Below, in pieces: positions 27,802 to 36,118 of a stretch of DNA of 64,000 nucleotides. Source of the stretch: Streptomyces sp. NBC_01224 (lineage in GTDB: Bacteria > Actinomycetota > Actinomycetes > Streptomycetales > Streptomycetaceae); contig NZ_CP108529.1 in the NCBI RefSeq assembly GCF_036002945.1, forward strand, positions 2,418,001-2,482,000. The letters are read 5' to 3'. Each line of letters opens with the position of its first letter. Position 1 is the stretch's first letter. The notes beneath the pieces are model-generated. The model did no database searches, was not told the origin of the DNA, and worked only from the letters and a program-made list of their open reading frames with translations. The position numbers and the translations under genes are program-made.

Positions 27802-28467
27802 GTGTTCGACTTTCTTGAAGGTTACGACCTGTTGGGGGCCTTCTGGGTGACGGTGCAGCTCACCGTCTACTCCGCCCTCGGCTCCCTCATATGGGGAACG
27901 CTGCTGGCCGGCATGAAGGTCAGCCCGGTCCCCCTGATGCGCGGCTTCGCCACCGCCTATGTGAACGTGGTCCGGAACATTCCGCTGACCGTGATCATCG
28001 TGTTCTCGTCGCTGGGTCTCTTCCAAACCCTCAACATCAGCCTCGGCGCCAGCGATTTCAAGGACATCAACTTCCGGCTCGCGGTGCTCGCCCTGATCGC
28101 CTACACCTCCGCCTTCGTGTGCGAGGCCGTGCGCTCCGGCATCAACACTGTCCCCGTGGGCCAGGCCGAGGCGGCGCGTGCCCTCGGTCTGAGCTTCACC
28201 CAGGTACTGCGGCTGATCGTCCTCCCGCAGGCGTTCCGCGCAGTCGTCAACCCGCTGTCCAACGTGCTGATCGCGCTGACGAAGAACACCACGGTCGCCT
28301 CCGCGATCGGGGTCGCCGAAGCCTCGTACCTGATGAAGGGCATGATCGAGGCCGAGGCCCAGCTGATCCTGATCTCCGCGGTCTTCGCGTTCGGCTTCAT
28401 CGTTCTGACCCTCCCGACCGGCCTGATCCTCGGCTGGGTGAGCAAGAAGGTGGCGGTGAAGCGATGA
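27802..28467 (+). CDS. gluC: Glutamate ABC permease GluC
   Basis: Membrane subunit of the glutamate importer, 221 aa, of the His/Glu/Gln/Arg/opine permease family. Several hydrophobic spans, and the ATPase-contact EAA loop in EAARALGLSFTQVLRLIVLPQAF. The GTG start at 27802 has GGGAG 5 nt upstream. Its stop overlaps the gluD ATG (ATGA), so the two permeases are translationally coupled. Confidence 0.94.
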   Translation: MFDFLEGYDLLGAFWVTVQLTVYSALGSLIWGTLLAGMKVSPVPLMRGFATAYVNVVRNIPLTVIIVFSSLGLFQTLNISLGASDFKDINFRLAVLALIAYTSAFVCEAVRSGINTVPVGQAEAARALGLSFTQVLRLIVLPQAFRAVVNPLSNVLIALTKNTTVASAIGVAEASYLMKGMIEAEAQLILISAVFAFGFIVLTLPTGLILGWVSKKVAVKR

Positions 28468-29375
28468 CTTCCGTCCTCTACGACGCCCAGGGACCGCGCG
28501 CCAAGCAGCGCAATATCCTGTACACGGTGCTGTTCGTGCTGTGCGCCGCGGCGGCGGTGTGGTGGGTGTACGACAGCCTCGCTTCCAAGCACCAGCTCGA
28601 CTGGATCAAGTGGAAGCCCTTCTTCACCAGCGCGCAGCCCTGGGAGACATACATCTGGCCGGGCCTCCAGAACACGCTCAAGGCCGCGTTCTTCGCCCTG
28701 CTCATCGCGCTGCCGCTCGGTGCGCTGTTCGGCATCGGACGACTCTCCGACCATCGTTGGGTACGGCTGCCGGCCGGTGCGGTGGTGGAGTTCTTCCGCG
28801 CCATCCCGGTGCTGATCCTGATGATCATCGCGAATGCGGTGTACTCCGAGTACACGAACATCAGCAGCGACTCGCGGCCGCTGTACGCCGTGGTGACCGG
28901 TCTGGTCCTGTACAACGCCTCGGTGCTCGCCGAGATCGTGCGAGCCGGTATCCACTCCCTTCCACAGGGCCAGACGGACGCTGCCAAGGCGATCGGGATG
29001 CGCAAGGGCCAGACCATGGTGTTCGTGCTGCTGCCGCAGGCGGTGACGGCCATGCTGCCGGCGATCGTCAGCCAGCTCGTCGTCATCGTGAAGGACACCG
29101 CACTCGGTGGCGCCATGATGACCTTCCCCGAGCTGCTGGCCTCGATCCGCCCGATGAGCGCGAACTACGGCGCGAACACCATCGCGTGTTTCACGATCGT
29201 CGCCGTGATCTACGTCGCCGTGAACTTCGCACTCACGTCGTTCGCGAGCTGGCTGGAGCGGTGGCTCCGGCGCAACAGGAAGGGCAAGACGGCCGCGCCC
29301 GGCACCGTGCCCGGGGGCGCACCGGAGACGATCGGTACGCCGTCGCTCGTCATCGACGACGGACGCGCCGTCTGA
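28464..29375 (+). CDS. gluD: Glutamate ABC permease GluD
   Basis: Second membrane subunit, 303 aa, starting in the ATGA overlap with gluC. The N-terminal TM LYTVLFVLCAAAAVWWVYDSL precedes an extracytoplasmic stretch and the permease core, with the EAA-like loop TDAAKAIGMRKGQTMVFVLLPQAV. The C-terminal tail RRNRKGKTAAPGTVPGGAPETIG is cytoplasmic and Lys/Pro-rich. A strong terminator follows, ending the operon. Confidence 0.94.
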   Translation: MTSVLYDAQGPRAKQRNILYTVLFVLCAAAAVWWVYDSLASKHQLDWIKWKPFFTSAQPWETYIWPGLQNTLKAAFFALLIALPLGALFGIGRLSDHRWVRLPAGAVVEFFRAIPVLILMIIANAVYSEYTNISSDSRPLYAVVTGLVLYNASVLAEIVRAGIHSLPQGQTDAAKAIGMRKGQTMVFVLLPQAVTAMLPAIVSQLVVIVKDTALGGAMMTFPELLASIRPMSANYGANTIACFTIVAVIYVAVNFALTSFASWLERWLRRNRKGKTAAPGTVPGGAPETIGTPSLVIDDGRAV

Positions 29376-29396
29376 CGGCTCGTCGCATGGTGCTCC

Positions 29397-29430
29397 CGAG
29401 GGGCGGTGGCAGATCAGCCACCGCCCCTCG
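29397..29430 (+). terminator. Terminator of gluABCD operon
   Basis: Perfect 14-bp stem, CGAGGGGCGGTGGC at 29397-29410 and its complement at 29417-29430, with loop AGATCA, 22 bp after the gluD stop. Confidence 0.87.
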
Positions 29431-29584
29431 CCGCGTTCCGGTGTCGCTTGACGCAAGCACCGGCAGTAGGTTGCATACGTTCTGTGATCGCGCACCGAGC
29501 CCCCGCCGCCACACCTCCTCCGCCCCCTACGCCCGTTTCGCTCCTTTCACCTGCATTGCCTGCACGGATTCGAGGAGCTTCGTC

Positions 29585-31198
29585 GTGGACCCGGTGATCG
29601 TCGTCGGCGCCGGGCCCGTCGGTCTGGTGCTGTCGCTCGCCCTCGCGGCACAGGGCGTCCCTTCCGTCCTTCTCGACGAGGATCCGGCCAAGGACGAGAC
29701 GCGTCCCGCCCGTACTGTGGTGCTGCGCGAGGACACAGCGGCCCTGGTGGAACGGCTCGGCTGCAAGGCGCTGCGGCACGAGGGCATCCGGTGGTCCGGC
29801 TGGCGGTCCATGCGGCGCAAGCAGCTGGTGCGTGAGCTGGCGCTCGGCGAGGACTCCCCCGACGGTGATCCGTCGCCGGCCCCGATCCACCTGCCGCAGC
29901 ACGTCCTGACGCGCGGGCTGCGGGACGCGGTGGCCGCACAGGAGCTGGTGCAGGTGGCTCCGTACGGCCGGATCGACACGCTGGAGCAGGACCCCGCCGG
30001 GGTCACGGTGCACACCAGGGAGCCGAACGCGACCTGGTGGCGCGGGAGTTACCTGGTGGGCTGCGACGGCGCCAGGTCCACCGTACGCAAGCTCCTCGAC
30101 ATCCGTTTCCCCGGGCGTACGGCGGTGGAACGGCATGCCGTCGCCGCGCTGCGCACCGAACTTCCCTGGCCCGGGCAGGCCGTGCTGCACCGGCTGCCGC
30201 CGTGGCGCACCGGCGGCGCCGAGGTGACCGCGCGGCCGCTACCGGACGGCGCCTGGCGGCTGGACTGGCTGCTTCCGCCGCGTGGCGAACTCGTCACCCC
30301 GGACGCCCTGATCACCCGGGTCCGGGACACCCTGGCGGGCTGGTGCGGCGAGACACCGCCGTACGAACTGCTGGACACGGGCGTGTACACGCTGCATCAC
30401 CGGCTCGCCCTGCGCTGGCGGGTCGACCGGGCCTTCCTGGCCGGGGATGCCGCCCATCTGCTGGGCGCGCTGGGCACCCAGGGGCTCGACGAGGGGCTGC
30501 GGGACGCCGAGAACCTGGCCTGGAAGCTGGCCCAGGCCTGGCACTACGGCGCCTCCGAGGTACTGCTCGACAGCTACCAGGCGGAGCGCCGGGCCGCGGT
30601 CGCCGCACGGTTGCGCGCCGCGGACCAGTCGCTGCCGATACTGCGCGGCGGCGGAGGTCTGCGGACCCTGGTACCGGGGAGCGCACGGGGGCACGATTCA
30701 CTGCTCACCGACGGACATCTGGGGTGCGGCCCCCTCGGTGCGCCCCCCTCGTACTCGCACTCGCCCCTTGCGCCCGCACGCGCCGAGGCGCACACATCTG
30801 TCGGTACGCCCCCCGGTGCGCCGGTCACCGATGTACGGGTGACGGCACCCGACGGCACGACCGTTCGGCTGCGCGAGCGGCTGGGGCAGGGTCATCTGCT
30901 GGTGGTCCTGGTGGCGCCCGGAACCGGGGTGTGGGACCGGCGGCACTGGATGTCCGCGGGCGTCATGCCCCGCCTCGTCGCGGCTGTCGACGCGCTGCCG
31001 GTGAAGGGCGAACTGCTGGTGACCGAGAGCTATCCAGGGGCGTCGGCGCACACGGTGCTGCTGATCAGGCCGGACGGTCACCTGGTGGCGTCGTTCAACG
31101 GGGTACGGCCCGGGGAGCTCCTCGCGGCGGCGGACGCGATGCGCGGCGGCGCGGCACGCACCTCAGTACGCTCCGACCGGACAGCGGACATCAATTGA
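29585..31198 (+). CDS. FAD-dependent aromatic-hydroxylase-like monooxygenase
   Basis: 537-aa flavoprotein of the PHBH / class A monooxygenase group. The GTG at 29585 is chosen because GAGGAG lies 7 nt upstream and the protein then begins with the FAD dinucleotide fold VIVVGAGPVGLVLSLALA. The DG-type motif is YLVGCDGARSTVRKLL, and the second FAD motif is RAFLAGDAAHLLGALGTQGLDEGL. A C-terminal thioredoxin-like domain is partly present (LLVVLVAPGTGVWDRR), as in phenol and polyketide hydroxylases. The stop is 32 bp from the cysteine-rich leader. Substrate unknown; no aromatic catabolism or polyketide genes adjoin it. Confidence 0.85.
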   Translation: MDPVIVVGAGPVGLVLSLALAAQGVPSVLLDEDPAKDETRPARTVVLREDTAALVERLGCKALRHEGIRWSGWRSMRRKQLVRELALGEDSPDGDPSPAPIHLPQHVLTRGLRDAVAAQELVQVAPYGRIDTLEQDPAGVTVHTREPNATWWRGSYLVGCDGARSTVRKLLDIRFPGRTAVERHAVAALRTELPWPGQAVLHRLPPWRTGGAEVTARPLPDGAWRLDWLLPPRGELVTPDALITRVRDTLAGWCGETPPYELLDTGVYTLHHRLALRWRVDRAFLAGDAAHLLGALGTQGLDEGLRDAENLAWKLAQAWHYGASEVLLDSYQAERRAAVAARLRAADQSLPILRGGGGLRTLVPGSARGHDSLLTDGHLGCGPLGAPPSYSHSPLAPARAEAHTSVGTPPGAPVTDVRVTAPDGTTVRLRERLGQGHLLVVLVAPGTGVWDRRHWMSAGVMPRLVAAVDALPVKGELLVTESYPGASAHTVLLIRPDGHLVASFNGVRPGELLAAADAMRGGAARTSVRSDRTADIN

Positions 31199-31230
31199 CC
31201 GTCGCAGGCGCACATGGTGTACTCCGAAAC

Positions 31231-31317
31231 GTGACCGACACCGATGTGCGCCTGTGGCGGAGGGTCCATATGGACCTCGTCCGCTATGCGGGCTGCGTGT
31301 GTCGCCCGTCCTGCTGA
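31231..31317 (+). CDS. Cysteine-rich leader peptide (28 aa)
   Basis: Short open frame reading MTDTDVRLWRRVHM then DLVRYAGCVCRPSC, with three Cys and the RxHxDLxRxxxxxC pattern of actinobacterial leader peptides found upstream of sulfur-metabolism genes. It ends 73 bp before the cysteine dioxygenase start. GTG starts at 31231 and 31246 are both possible; neither has a strong ribosome-binding site. Expected role: ribosome stalling at Cys codons senses cysteinyl-tRNA supply and alters translation or termination of the genes downstream. The peptide is clear; the mechanism is inferred from the family. Confidence 0.78.
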   Translation: MTDTDVRLWRRVHMDLVRYAGCVCRPSC

Positions 31318-31390
31318 ATCGCCTCCTCCTGCCGCGCCGTGCGCTCTGTCGTGCGGCCGTGCATCCGCGCGAACCCTCAGGACGGTCTCT

Positions 31391-31942
31391 GTGTCTGCCC
31401 CTTCGTCACACTCTGTACGCATGTCCTCCTCCGCCGCCGACGGTGCTACCGGTCCGACGGCCGCAGAGCTGCTCGATTTCGTCCGCGGGGTCGCCGCCGA
31501 CGCCGAGATCGTAGCCTCGCTCCCCCTCGATCCCGAGGGCCGCACCTGGGTCCAGCTGGAAGGACCGGGCGGCAGTGAGGCGTGGCTGATCGGCTGGCCG
31601 CCGGGTACCGGCACCGGCTGGCACGACCACGCCGACTCGATCGGTGCCTTCACCACCGCAGCCGGCACCCTCAAGGAGCTGTCGCTCGCCGCCCGGCTCC
31701 CCACCGACGGCTGGAAGACCCTCGAACTCGCCGAGGGCATCGACCGTTCCCGGCAGTTGGCCACCGGCCAGGGCAGGACGTTCGGCCGCCACCACGTCCA
31801 CGAGATGCTGAACGAGTCCGGCACGGACCACGCCGTCACCGTCCATGCGTACTACCCACCGCTGCCGCAGATCCGGCGCTACAGCCGTACCGGTGCGGTG
31901 CTCCGTCTTGAGCAGGTCGAACGGCCGGAGGACTGGCAGTGA
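31391..31942 (+). CDS. Cysteine dioxygenase family protein
   Basis: 183-aa cupin of the cysteine dioxygenase type I family, which oxidises cysteine to cysteine sulfinate with non-haem iron. The three-His metal site is visible: GTGWHDHADSIGAF supplies two His and the second cupin strand GRHHVHEMLN supplies the third. The GTG at 31391 is chosen because CAGGACGG lies about 7 nt upstream; longer forms overlap the leader region. The stop overlaps the rhodanese start (GTGA). With the leader peptide and rhodanese it forms a small sulfur operon. Confidence 0.86.
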   Translation: MSAPSSHSVRMSSSAADGATGPTAAELLDFVRGVAADAEIVASLPLDPEGRTWVQLEGPGGSEAWLIGWPPGTGTGWHDHADSIGAFTTAAGTLKELSLAARLPTDGWKTLELAEGIDRSRQLATGQGRTFGRHHVHEMLNESGTDHAVTVHAYYPPLPQIRRYSRTGAVLRLEQVERPEDWQ

Positions 31943-32346
31943 GCGACAGCCGTCGCAGTGGTACGGAGCCCGTCGGGATCGACGAACTACTGGATCAGGT
32001 CCGGGCCGGGTTCGTCCGGGTCGGCCCTCAGGAGGCGGTCGCCGCCGCTGCGGACGGGGCGCTGCTCGTGGACATCCGCTATGCGGAGCTGCGGGAACGG
32101 GACGGACTGATTCCGGGGGCGCTGGTCGTCGAGCGCAACGAGCTGGAGTGGCGGCTCGACCCGCAGGGAAGCCATCGGGCCCCGGAGGCGGTGAGCCACG
32201 ATCTCCACATCGTGGTGGTCTGCAACGAGGGCTACGCGTCGAGTCTCGCCGTCGCGTCCCTGCGGCAGCTGGGGCTGCACCGGGCGACCGATCTCATCGG
32301 CGGGTTCCGGGCGTGGCGTGCTGCGGGGCTTCCGGTCGAGCCCTGA
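31939..32346 (+). CDS. Rhodanese-like sulfurtransferase
   Basis: 135-aa single-domain rhodanese. The active-site loop is VVVCNEGYASSLAV, with the catalytic Cys starting the loop, and the N-terminal DIRYAELRERDGLIPGALVVERNELEW matches the family. The GTG start overlaps the cysteine dioxygenase stop by 4 bp, so the two are translationally coupled and probably act on cysteine-derived sulfur. The loop CNEGYAS differs from the classical CRxGx(R/T), as in other actinobacterial members. Confidence 0.85.
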   Translation: MSDSRRSGTEPVGIDELLDQVRAGFVRVGPQEAVAAAADGALLVDIRYAELRERDGLIPGALVVERNELEWRLDPQGSHRAPEAVSHDLHIVVVCNEGYASSLAVASLRQLGLHRATDLIGGFRAWRAAGLPVEP

Positions 32347-32460
32347 CGGACGGCGCTGGAACGGGGCAGGGACCGGAACGTCCAGCCGGAGTCCGGTGTC
32401 GGGCGGAGCCGGGCGGAGCGCCCCAGCCGCAGGACGCCGACGCCGGATCCCGTCGGAGGG

Positions 32461-35019
32461 TCACTGCCTGGACGTGGCTACCTCCACCGGGCGGACCCTG
32501 AGTGCCAGTCGGCCGGGCAGCGCCGTGGCGGTCAGTGCCAGCAGTGCGGCGACGCCCACCACTGTCGCGTACACCAGCGGCAGAACCGCGGGCGCCGCAC
32601 TGCCGGTCATGCCGATGCTGAAGGCGGTCAGTACAGCCAGTGCGATACCGCTGCCGAGGGCAGCGGCGATCAGCAGGACCGACAGGGCCTCGATGCGGAG
32701 CATCCGCAGGACCTGACGCCGGGTCGCGCCGGCCAGCCTGAGCATGGCGAACTCCCTGATGCGCTCGGACACGGACATGGCAAGGGTGTTGACGACCGCG
32801 ATGGCGGTGAACGCCAGGACCAGGCCCATGGCGAGATGGTTGACCGCCGCATTCTCCTGCTGTCGGTCCGCCTGGAGCCGGTCGGCGGTCGCCGGAGCCA
32901 GGACGGAGACGCCGGGGAACTGCTTGAGTGCGGCGGCGAGTTCGTCACGGCCGCTGTCCCCGGCGACCAGGACCGTGGCGGCAAGAGGGTTGTCCATGTG
33001 GCGGGCGAGCAGCTCATGGGGCAGGGTCAGGTCGCCGAAGCCCAGGCCCCGGCTGTAGACGGCGGCGACGGTGAGGGTGGCGGGGGTGCCGTCGCCGAGG
33101 TGAAGTTTCAACTTGCTGCCGGGGTGGAGGCCGAGCCGGTCGGCAGCGAGTTCACTGATCGCGGCGGTGCCGGGGCCGGCGGTGAACCCGGTGAGCGATC
33201 CGCTCGTCACGTCAGGGTCCCAGGTGCGGGCGAGTCCGGCCTGGGTGACGCCTTGGGCCGGGTACTTGTCCAGGCCTACGCGCACGGTGGTCCGTACGAC
33301 CTCGGTGGCGGCCGTGACACCCGGCGTCCTACGGACGGTCTCGGCGGCCGCGGACGGGACACCTGGCCCCTGTGCGGCCAGTACCCAGGTGGCGCGGACG
33401 CCGTCGTGGGCCTGGGCGCGGGCGGCGTCGCCGAGCGTCGGCTGAACGAAGAGAACCGTGCAGGTCATCCCGATGAGCAGGGTGAGCGGGGTGACGACGG
33501 AGGCCATCCGGGTGGAGTTCCCGCGGATGTTCGCGGTGGCGAGCGGTCCCCCGGAACCTGCCAGTCGAAGTGGTCCCGCGAGCAGTACAGAAGCCAGTCG
33601 CACGAGGAACGGGCCCAGCAGTGACACGGCCGTGGCCGACACGACGACGGCCAGGAACGTGACAGGGGTCGCGGCGGCCTCGGTACGCAGGACGCTCAGT
33701 ACGGCAATGAGAGCGGCGCCGCCCGCGAGCAGTACGAGACCCGCGACGATCCGGCCGCGGGCCGGGCCGCGCTCGACCGTGGACTCGGCCATGGCCTCGG
33801 CTGGACGGATACGGGCGATACGGCGGCCTGAGATCCTCGCCGCCGCCCAGGCGCCGAGGAGAGTGACGGCCAGGGCTGCGCAGGCCGGGAAGATACCTGC
33901 GGTGCGTTCCAGGGTCGCCGGGATCACACCCATGTCGATGAATCGATTGTGCAGCCAGCCGGCGAGGGGCAGCCCGGCGAGCGCGCCCAGGACACCGGAA
34001 ACGGCTCCGACGGCCAGGGCCTCACGGCCGAGGAGGCGGCGGACCTGACGCGGGGTGGCAGCGATGGCGCGGAGCAGGGCCAGTTCGCGGTGGCGCTGCT
34101 GGATGGAGAGCGCGAAGGTGCCGACCACGACGAGGATCGCGACCAGGAGGGACGTACCACCCATGGCGCCGCCCATGGAGACCAGCTTGATACGGGCTCC
34201 CGCGGCGTCCAGGAACTCGACGGGCCCGCGGTCATCACCGGTGGCGACCTGCGCGGTGGTGCCCTTGAGCGCCTGTTCGACCTGCTGCTTCAACCGGTTG
34301 AGGTCGGTGCCGGGCGCGGGCATCACGCCGAGGGCGCTGATCCGGCCGGGACGGGCGGCAAGTCGCTCGGCCTCGGCGGTGGAGAAGAAGAGCGAGGACT
34401 GCTGCCGTAGATCGCCCCGGCCGGCCGGGGCCGCAATGCCACTGATGCGGTACGGGCGGGGGGCGCTGGTGGACTGGACGACGAGCCGGTCCCCGGGCTT
34501 CAGGCCTTTCCGTTCGGCGAGGCCGCGGTCGATCACCACGTCGTCCTCGGAGGCGGGGGCGCGGCCTGAGACAAGAGCGAAGGGGGTGAGTGGGGCGGAG
34601 GCCCAGGAGTGGCCGTACGAGCGGCGGGCGGCGAGCTGGGACTGGGTCGCAGATCGAGACACGGGCTGGGCCAGAAAGGTCAGTTCGGGAATCACCTTCC
34701 GTACGCCTTCCAGATTGCTGATCCGATCAGCGATCGCCGTGGGCAGCCAGGCGCGCTCGGCGACCGGCTTCGACTTGTGTTTGACCTTGGTCTTTCCGTT
34801 GCCCTTGTGCTTGACGGTGGTGCGGTGGACGTTCTGGTCGGCGGAGACCACGAGCGGCGCGGCGGCATAGCGTTCGGTGGAGATCCTTCCGCGCAGGCCG
34901 GTCTCCAACAGCGTGCCGCAAGCGGTGATGAGGGCTGCGGCACACATGAGGGCCAGGAAGGCACCGAGGAATCCGCCCTTACGGTCCCGGATCGTCTGCA
35001 GGGCATAGCGCAGCATCAT
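32461..35019 (-). CDS. Large FtsX-like ABC permease without adjacent ATPase
   Basis: 852-aa membrane protein with two FtsX permease domains (MacB type). N-terminal TM GGFLGAFLALMCAAALITACG is followed by a large extracytoplasmic region containing a Lys-rich stretch (KHKGNGKTKVKHKSK), then a three-TM FtsX block (SLLVAILVVVGTFALSIQQRHRELALLRAIAATP), a second extracytoplasmic domain and a second FtsX block ending (ERIREFAMLRLAGATRRQVLRMLRIEAL). The first of two in-frame ATGs at 35019 overlaps the stop of a small upstream frame. Such permeases normally pair with a LolD-like ATPase; none is encoded next to this one. Likely moves a lipid or peptide, or acts as an exporter. Confidence 0.83.
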   Translation of the reverse strand: MMLRYALQTIRDRKGGFLGAFLALMCAAALITACGTLLETGLRGRISTERYAAAPLVVSADQNVHRTTVKHKGNGKTKVKHKSKPVAERAWLPTAIADRISNLEGVRKVIPELTFLAQPVSRSATQSQLAARRSYGHSWASAPLTPFALVSGRAPASEDDVVIDRGLAERKGLKPGDRLVVQSTSAPRPYRISGIAAPAGRGDLRQQSSLFFSTAEAERLAARPGRISALGVMPAPGTDLNRLKQQVEQALKGTTAQVATGDDRGPVEFLDAAGARIKLVSMGGAMGGTSLLVAILVVVGTFALSIQQRHRELALLRAIAATPRQVRRLLGREALAVGAVSGVLGALAGLPLAGWLHNRFIDMGVIPATLERTAGIFPACAALAVTLLGAWAAARISGRRIARIRPAEAMAESTVERGPARGRIVAGLVLLAGGAALIAVLSVLRTEAAATPVTFLAVVVSATAVSLLGPFLVRLASVLLAGPLRLAGSGGPLATANIRGNSTRMASVVTPLTLLIGMTCTVLFVQPTLGDAARAQAHDGVRATWVLAAQGPGVPSAAAETVRRTPGVTAATEVVRTTVRVGLDKYPAQGVTQAGLARTWDPDVTSGSLTGFTAGPGTAAISELAADRLGLHPGSKLKLHLGDGTPATLTVAAVYSRGLGFGDLTLPHELLARHMDNPLAATVLVAGDSGRDELAAALKQFPGVSVLAPATADRLQADRQQENAAVNHLAMGLVLAFTAIAVVNTLAMSVSERIREFAMLRLAGATRRQVLRMLRIEALSVLLIAAALGSGIALAVLTAFSIGMTGSAAPAVLPLVYATVVGVAALLALTATALPGRLALRVRPVEVATSRQ

Positions 35020-35225
35020 GGTGCGTCCGTCTCTTTTCTGTTGTTGTCCGCCGGGGTCACGGCCGGGTCCGGCGCCGGGTCGCTTCCGCGTTGGAGCTGC
35101 TCGAAGAGGGCGAGGCCGGCGCGCAGGGCCAGTGCACGCGGGTGATCGCTGGTGGCGTGCGCAGCGTCCGTGTCGTGCACGGCGTGTGTGTCGTGCACGG
35201 CGTGTGTGTCGCGCACGGCTGCCAT
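35016..35225 (-). CDS. Small hypothetical protein with hexapeptide repeats, coupled to permease
   Basis: 69-residue frame starting at the ATG at 35225 (AGAAG lies 7 nt upstream; an earlier ATG at 35243 lacks a binding site). The N-terminal part is a tandem hexapeptide of HAVHDT type from an 18-bp DNA repeat; the rest (RALALRAGLALFEQLQRG) could form one amphipathic helix. Its TGA overlaps the ATGATG of the permease, arguing for translational coupling. Not recognised; it could be a leader peptide, a small partner or a remnant of a lost ATPase gene. Confidence 0.45.
   Translation of the reverse strand: MAAVRDTHAVHDTHAVHDTDAAHATSDHPRALALRAGLALFEQLQRGSDPAPDPAVTPADNNRKETDAP
35153..35221. repeat. 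18-bp tandem repeat
   Basis: Two exact 18-bp units (TGTCGTGCACGGCGTGTG at 35171-35188 and 35189-35206), flanked by a degenerate copy on the left and a partial copy on the right. Being a multiple of three, copy change would not shift the small frame it lies in. Confidence 0.8.
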
Positions 35226-35446
35226 GGGTGGCTTCTCTGCCATGCGTCACACAGTGCTCTGTGCCCGGATATCCGTGCACTGGAGCGCGCCTGCGTCTTC
35301 GTACTGGGGCTACCCCCCGCACGCCGTTGCCGGTCCCCCGAATCCACCCCGACACACCCGAACGCCACGCTCCGGTGGAGCAATCCCCGTGCGCGACAGA
35401 CATTCGCCTCAACGCCAAGGACCGACGTGACGGAGACCTCGCACTC

Positions 35447-36085
35447 ATGCCGACCCCCACCCTCACCCCCGACCAGCTCGACGTTCAGGCCACTCGCCTC
35501 CACGACACCGAGGCGTGGCAACAGATCGTCTCCGGCTGGGGCCTCACCGCCCCCGAACCCTCACTCCCCTCCTCCCCCGGCACCGCGGAACAACTGCCGG
35601 TCAGCCACCCGGCCGACTGGCGTGACCTGCTGTCCGTACCGGTCGACCAGCTCATCGCCGACTCCGTCCGTGCCCTGCCGGCGACCGCGCCATGCGAACG
35701 GCCCCTCCCCGGGCGCCTGGGTGCGATCCTCCCCGACCGGCTCCACTCCTGGCGGCGCATCGGGCAGCCCGAGGTGCGTCCCTCCACCCATCTCGCCTAC
35801 GCACGACAGATCCTGACCGAGTGGGGCTGGCAGAACACCCCGTACCGGTTGCGCAACGCCCGCGGCGCGCGGTGCATCTGCGGCGCCCTCCTCACCGCAC
35901 ACCGCCTGGGCTACGGCTCCCGCGACACCGTGGACCGGGCCGGCGCCTGGCTCGTCGCCGAGCTCCGCTCCCAGGGCTGGACCGGGCTGATCGGACCCTG
36001 GAACCGGCACCCCGGCCGCACCGCCGCAGATGCGCTCGCCCTGATCGACGCCACCATCAGCCGCGCCGCTCGCGCCGGGCAGTAA
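35447..36085 (+). CDS. Conserved hypothetical protein, DUF6197-like C-terminus
   Basis: 212 aa from the ATG at 35447; GGAGACC lies about 10 nt upstream. Residues 1-90 are Pro/Leu-rich with a possible helix (TRLHDTEAWQQIVSGWGL). The C-terminal 110 residues (HLAYARQILTEWGW to LALIDATISRAAR, with ARCICGALLTAHRLGYG and GPWNRHPGRTAADALALID) have the layout of the DUF6197 family common in streptomycetes. Function unknown. It converges on recX with a 33-bp gap and lies divergent from the FtsX permease. Confidence 0.68.
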   Translation: MPTPTLTPDQLDVQATRLHDTEAWQQIVSGWGLTAPEPSLPSSPGTAEQLPVSHPADWRDLLSVPVDQLIADSVRALPATAPCERPLPGRLGAILPDRLHSWRRIGQPEVRPSTHLAYARQILTEWGWQNTPYRLRNARGARCICGALLTAHRLGYGSRDTVDRAGAWLVAELRSQGWTGLIGPWNRHPGRTAADALALIDATISRAARAGQ

Positions 36086-36118
36086 TCACCACAACCGCCC
36101 CGCCCAGTACGGGCCCGG

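Noticed and set aside
28541..29584. In-frame 5' extension of the FAD monooxygenase through gluD
   Set aside because: The extension reads an alternative frame of gluD and crosses the gluABCD terminator; a GTG with GAGGAG at 29585 gives a normal flavoprotein start.
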